Of a stretch of 44,800 bases of DNA, positions 43,144 through 44,800 are shown piece by piece. Below the pieces are notes generated by a model. The model was not told the origin of the DNA and did no database searches. It saw nothing but the letters and a program-made list of their open reading frames with translations. The translations under genes and the position numbers were made by a program. The stretch comes from Actinokineospora enzanensis DSM 44649 (GTDB lineage Bacteria; Actinomycetota; Actinomycetes; Mycobacteriales; Pseudonocardiaceae), in NCBI RefSeq assembly GCF_000374445.1, contig NZ_KB894446.1, positions 1 to 44,800 of the forward strand, given 5' to 3'. Numbering within the stretch: the first letter of the stretch is position 1; each line of letters starts with the position of its first letter.

Positions 43144-43776
43144 TTACAAGCGAGTAGCCAGTTCTGTGATGTCGCTGCCAGCAACCTGCACGTGAACCGC
43201 TGCCCGCAGAATCTTCAAGTGCTCGGCCAGGCGCTCCGAGCGCATATGAGCGGCCATATCCATGACTTGGTGGCCAATGTGAATGCCTGTCTCGCGGTCT
43301 CCGCCGTAAAGGTGAGCAGCGGCGAGTTCGGTGAGACGGAAGACCAAGCGCTTGACATGGAGAGTGTTTGACGGAGTGGTGCTAGCCGTAAGAGTGGTAA
43401 TGGCCTGGTCGACGAATCGGGTGTCGTGGCTGGTCAGTGTTGCGTAGAGGCGGCCGTAGTCGCTGGTTAGGCGAGCTTGGTTGAAGGTCCGGGGTTCGGG
43501 GAGGGTGGTTTCAGTGGGTTGGGTGAGGGCTTCTTCGGCGCGGGTCATGCAGTCGAGGGCTCGGAGGGGTTGTTTGGTTTCGGCGTAGGTGCGAGCCTGT
43601 CCGGAGAGAAGCATGGCTTCTGCTTCGCCGGAGTGGGCGCGTTCGGCGGTGAGGGTGCCGACGGTGAAGATTTCTCGGGCGTCGGTGTACTGCTTTTGGT
43701 GGAGGTAGACGCGGCCAATTTGCTCTAGGGCTAGGGCGCAGCGGAGAGGATCGTTGGCGTCGCGGGCTACGGCTAG
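43144..43776 (-). pseudogene. TPR-type regulator gene interrupted by an insertion sequence
   Basis: The 3' part of a gene for a helical repeat protein: segments GLAVARDANDPLRCALALEQ and GRVYLHQKQYTDAREIF form TPR-like helix pairs, as in actinobacterial XRE regulators with a C-terminal TPR domain. The frame runs out directly into the end of an IS element at 43777, so the N-terminal part, including any DNA-binding domain, is cut off and would lie right of the window. GC content here is visibly lower than in the core region, in keeping with an acquired segment. Stop at 43144. Confidence 0.8.
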
Positions 43777-44796
43777 GCCGTGTTTCAAATGTGGATCTTG
43801 GGTGTGTCGGTGTCTGAGACGGGGCGAGGTCTCCGGTAGACGGGTTAACGACCAAGAAAACCTGTCCGACCGGAGACCTCGTGGCCAGCGTAGCGGCGAC
43901 GGGCCGGGGTGATCTGACCGACGCGCAGTGGGCCGTGTTGCGCCCGTTGTTGCCTGTGGGTCGTAAGCCTGGCCGTCCACCGAAGTGGAGCAAGCGTCGG
44001 TTGATCGATGGGATCCGGTGGCGGGTTCGAGTGGGTGCGCCGTGGCGGGATGTCCCGCCGGTGTATGGGCCGTGGCAGACCGTGTACGGGTTGTTCCGTC
44101 GATGGCAGCGGGCCGGGGTGTGGCGACGGATCCTGACCGCGTTGCAGGTCCGCGCCGATGCCGGCGGGCAGGTGGTGTGGGATGTCAGTGTGGACTCCAC
44201 GATCTCGCGGGCGCATCATCATGCCGCCGGGGCGAGGAAAAGGGGGATCTCCAGGTCGAACCACCCGACACGATCGCCGGTGGGGTCGAGCCTCGTGACC
44301 ACGCCCTGGGGCGTTCGCGGGGCGGGTGGACCACGAAGCTGCATCTGGCCTGTGAGCAGGGCCGCAAACCGTTGTCACTGCTGGTCACTGCCGGGCAGCG
44401 TGGTGACAGCCCCCGGTTCACGGCGGTGATCGAGGCGATCCGGGTGCCCAGGGCCGGTGCCGGTCGAGCCAGGACCCGCCCGGACCGTGTGCTGGCGGAC
44501 AAGGCCTACTCCTCGCGGGCCAACCGGGCCTACCTGCGTCGACGCGGGATCAAGGCCACCATCGCACAACCCCGTGACCAAGCCGCCCACCGCAAGAACA
44601 AAGGCTCCCACGGCGGACGGCCACCCGCGTTCGACACCGAGATCTACAAGCAGCGCCACGCCGTGGAATGCGGCATCAACCTGCTCAAACAACACCGCGC
44701 AGTAGCTACCCGCTACGACAAACTCGCCCTGCGCTACACCGCCACCATCACCATCGCCAGCATCAACATCTGGCTCCGCCACATCTGAAACACGGC
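43777..44796 (+). mobile_element. IS5-family insertion sequence
   Basis: About 1020 bases with 18-base terminal inverted repeats differing at one position: GCCGTGTTTCAAATGTGG at 43777-43794 and the complement of GCCGTGTTTCAGATGTGG at 44779-44796. CTAG flanks both ends (43773-43776 and 44797-44800), fitting the 4-base YTAR target duplication of IS5-type elements. It carries one transposase in two overlapping frames and has broken the TPR regulator gene. The element looks complete. Confidence 0.9.
43881..44788 (+). CDS. IS5-family DDE transposase (two frames, -1 frameshift)
   Basis: Frame one begins at GTG 43881 ([20 protein letters not shown], then a DUF4096-like region, and [20 protein letters not shown] with the first catalytic Asp). 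Frame two, shifted by -1, continues with RGDLQVEPP and [35 protein letters not shown] (second Asp) and [20 protein letters not shown] (Glu), ending at 44788. The change falls at AAAAGGGGG (44238-44246), a slippery tract, so programmed frameshifting is likely rather than decay. All three DDE residues are only joined in the fusion. Confidence 0.9.
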
Positions 44797-44800
44797 CTAG

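Noticed and set aside
42022..43371. A 449-codon plus-strand frame across the MDR gene end and the tRNA fragment
   Set aside because: Runs antisense to the reductase and through the tRNA-derived sequence; product is Pro/His/Arg-rich noise.
44238..44246. The transposase frame change as a decayed pseudogene
   Set aside because: The break is at a homopolymer tract typical for programmed frameshifting, and both halves keep all DDE residues and intact ends.

Overview
The window is very GC-rich and has codon use, families and gene neighbourhoods typical of a filamentous actinobacterium, most likely a member of the Pseudonocardiaceae. Pointers are the csoR-copZ-copA copper locus, a pknG-glnH-glnX kinase operon, type VII secretion (WXG/PPE/EspC-like) substrates, a mycothiol-dependent isomerase family protein, and many genes whose start codon sits 6-8 bases after a TANNNT promoter element (leaderless mRNAs). 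The genus is an inference.

Layout. 1-2682: end of an integrative element, with four arrays of short repeats, an excisionase-like gene and a tyrosine integrase, abutting the 3' end of a complete tRNA-Phe gene. 2683-3148: tRNA-Glu, tRNA-Asp and tRNA-Phe, transcribed leftward. 3149-9480: a small hypothetical gene, the copper module, a cold shock gene and an L,D-transpeptidase. 9501-16924: an AraC regulator, a five-gene operon of type VII secretion substrate-like proteins, then an MHS transporter, a thioesterase and a metallophosphoesterase. 16944-22951: pknG-glnH-glnX, with a PknG that has an exceptionally long disordered N-terminus. 23146-29841: small and membrane proteins, an MFS exporter, a two-component system preceded by two small exported proteins, and an Lrp regulator divergent from 29980-33390, a fused indolepyruvate-type ferredoxin oxidoreductase.

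33308-38215 is the most unusual stretch. It holds an APH-fold kinase-like gene divergent from a NUDIX hydrolase coupled to a protein with a class III nucleotidyl cyclase-like domain. Converging on these is an operon of a Crp/Fnr regulator with an intact cyclic-nucleotide phosphate-binding cassette and a second cyclase-like protein that lacks the metal-binding aspartates. This looks like a self-contained cyclic-nucleotide signalling or conflict locus (maker, breaker, reader, decoy, kinase); the function is inferred.

38394-42456 holds exonuclease III, a nitroreductase, a chemoreceptor-like protein and a quinone-oxidoreductase-like enzyme. From 42988 the window seems to enter a second integrative element: a 34-base 3' fragment of a tRNA (Lys-like), then a TPR-type regulator gene broken by an IS5-family insertion sequence with CTAG flanks that ends exactly at the window edge. 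The core segment therefore appears to lie between two tRNA-borne elements.
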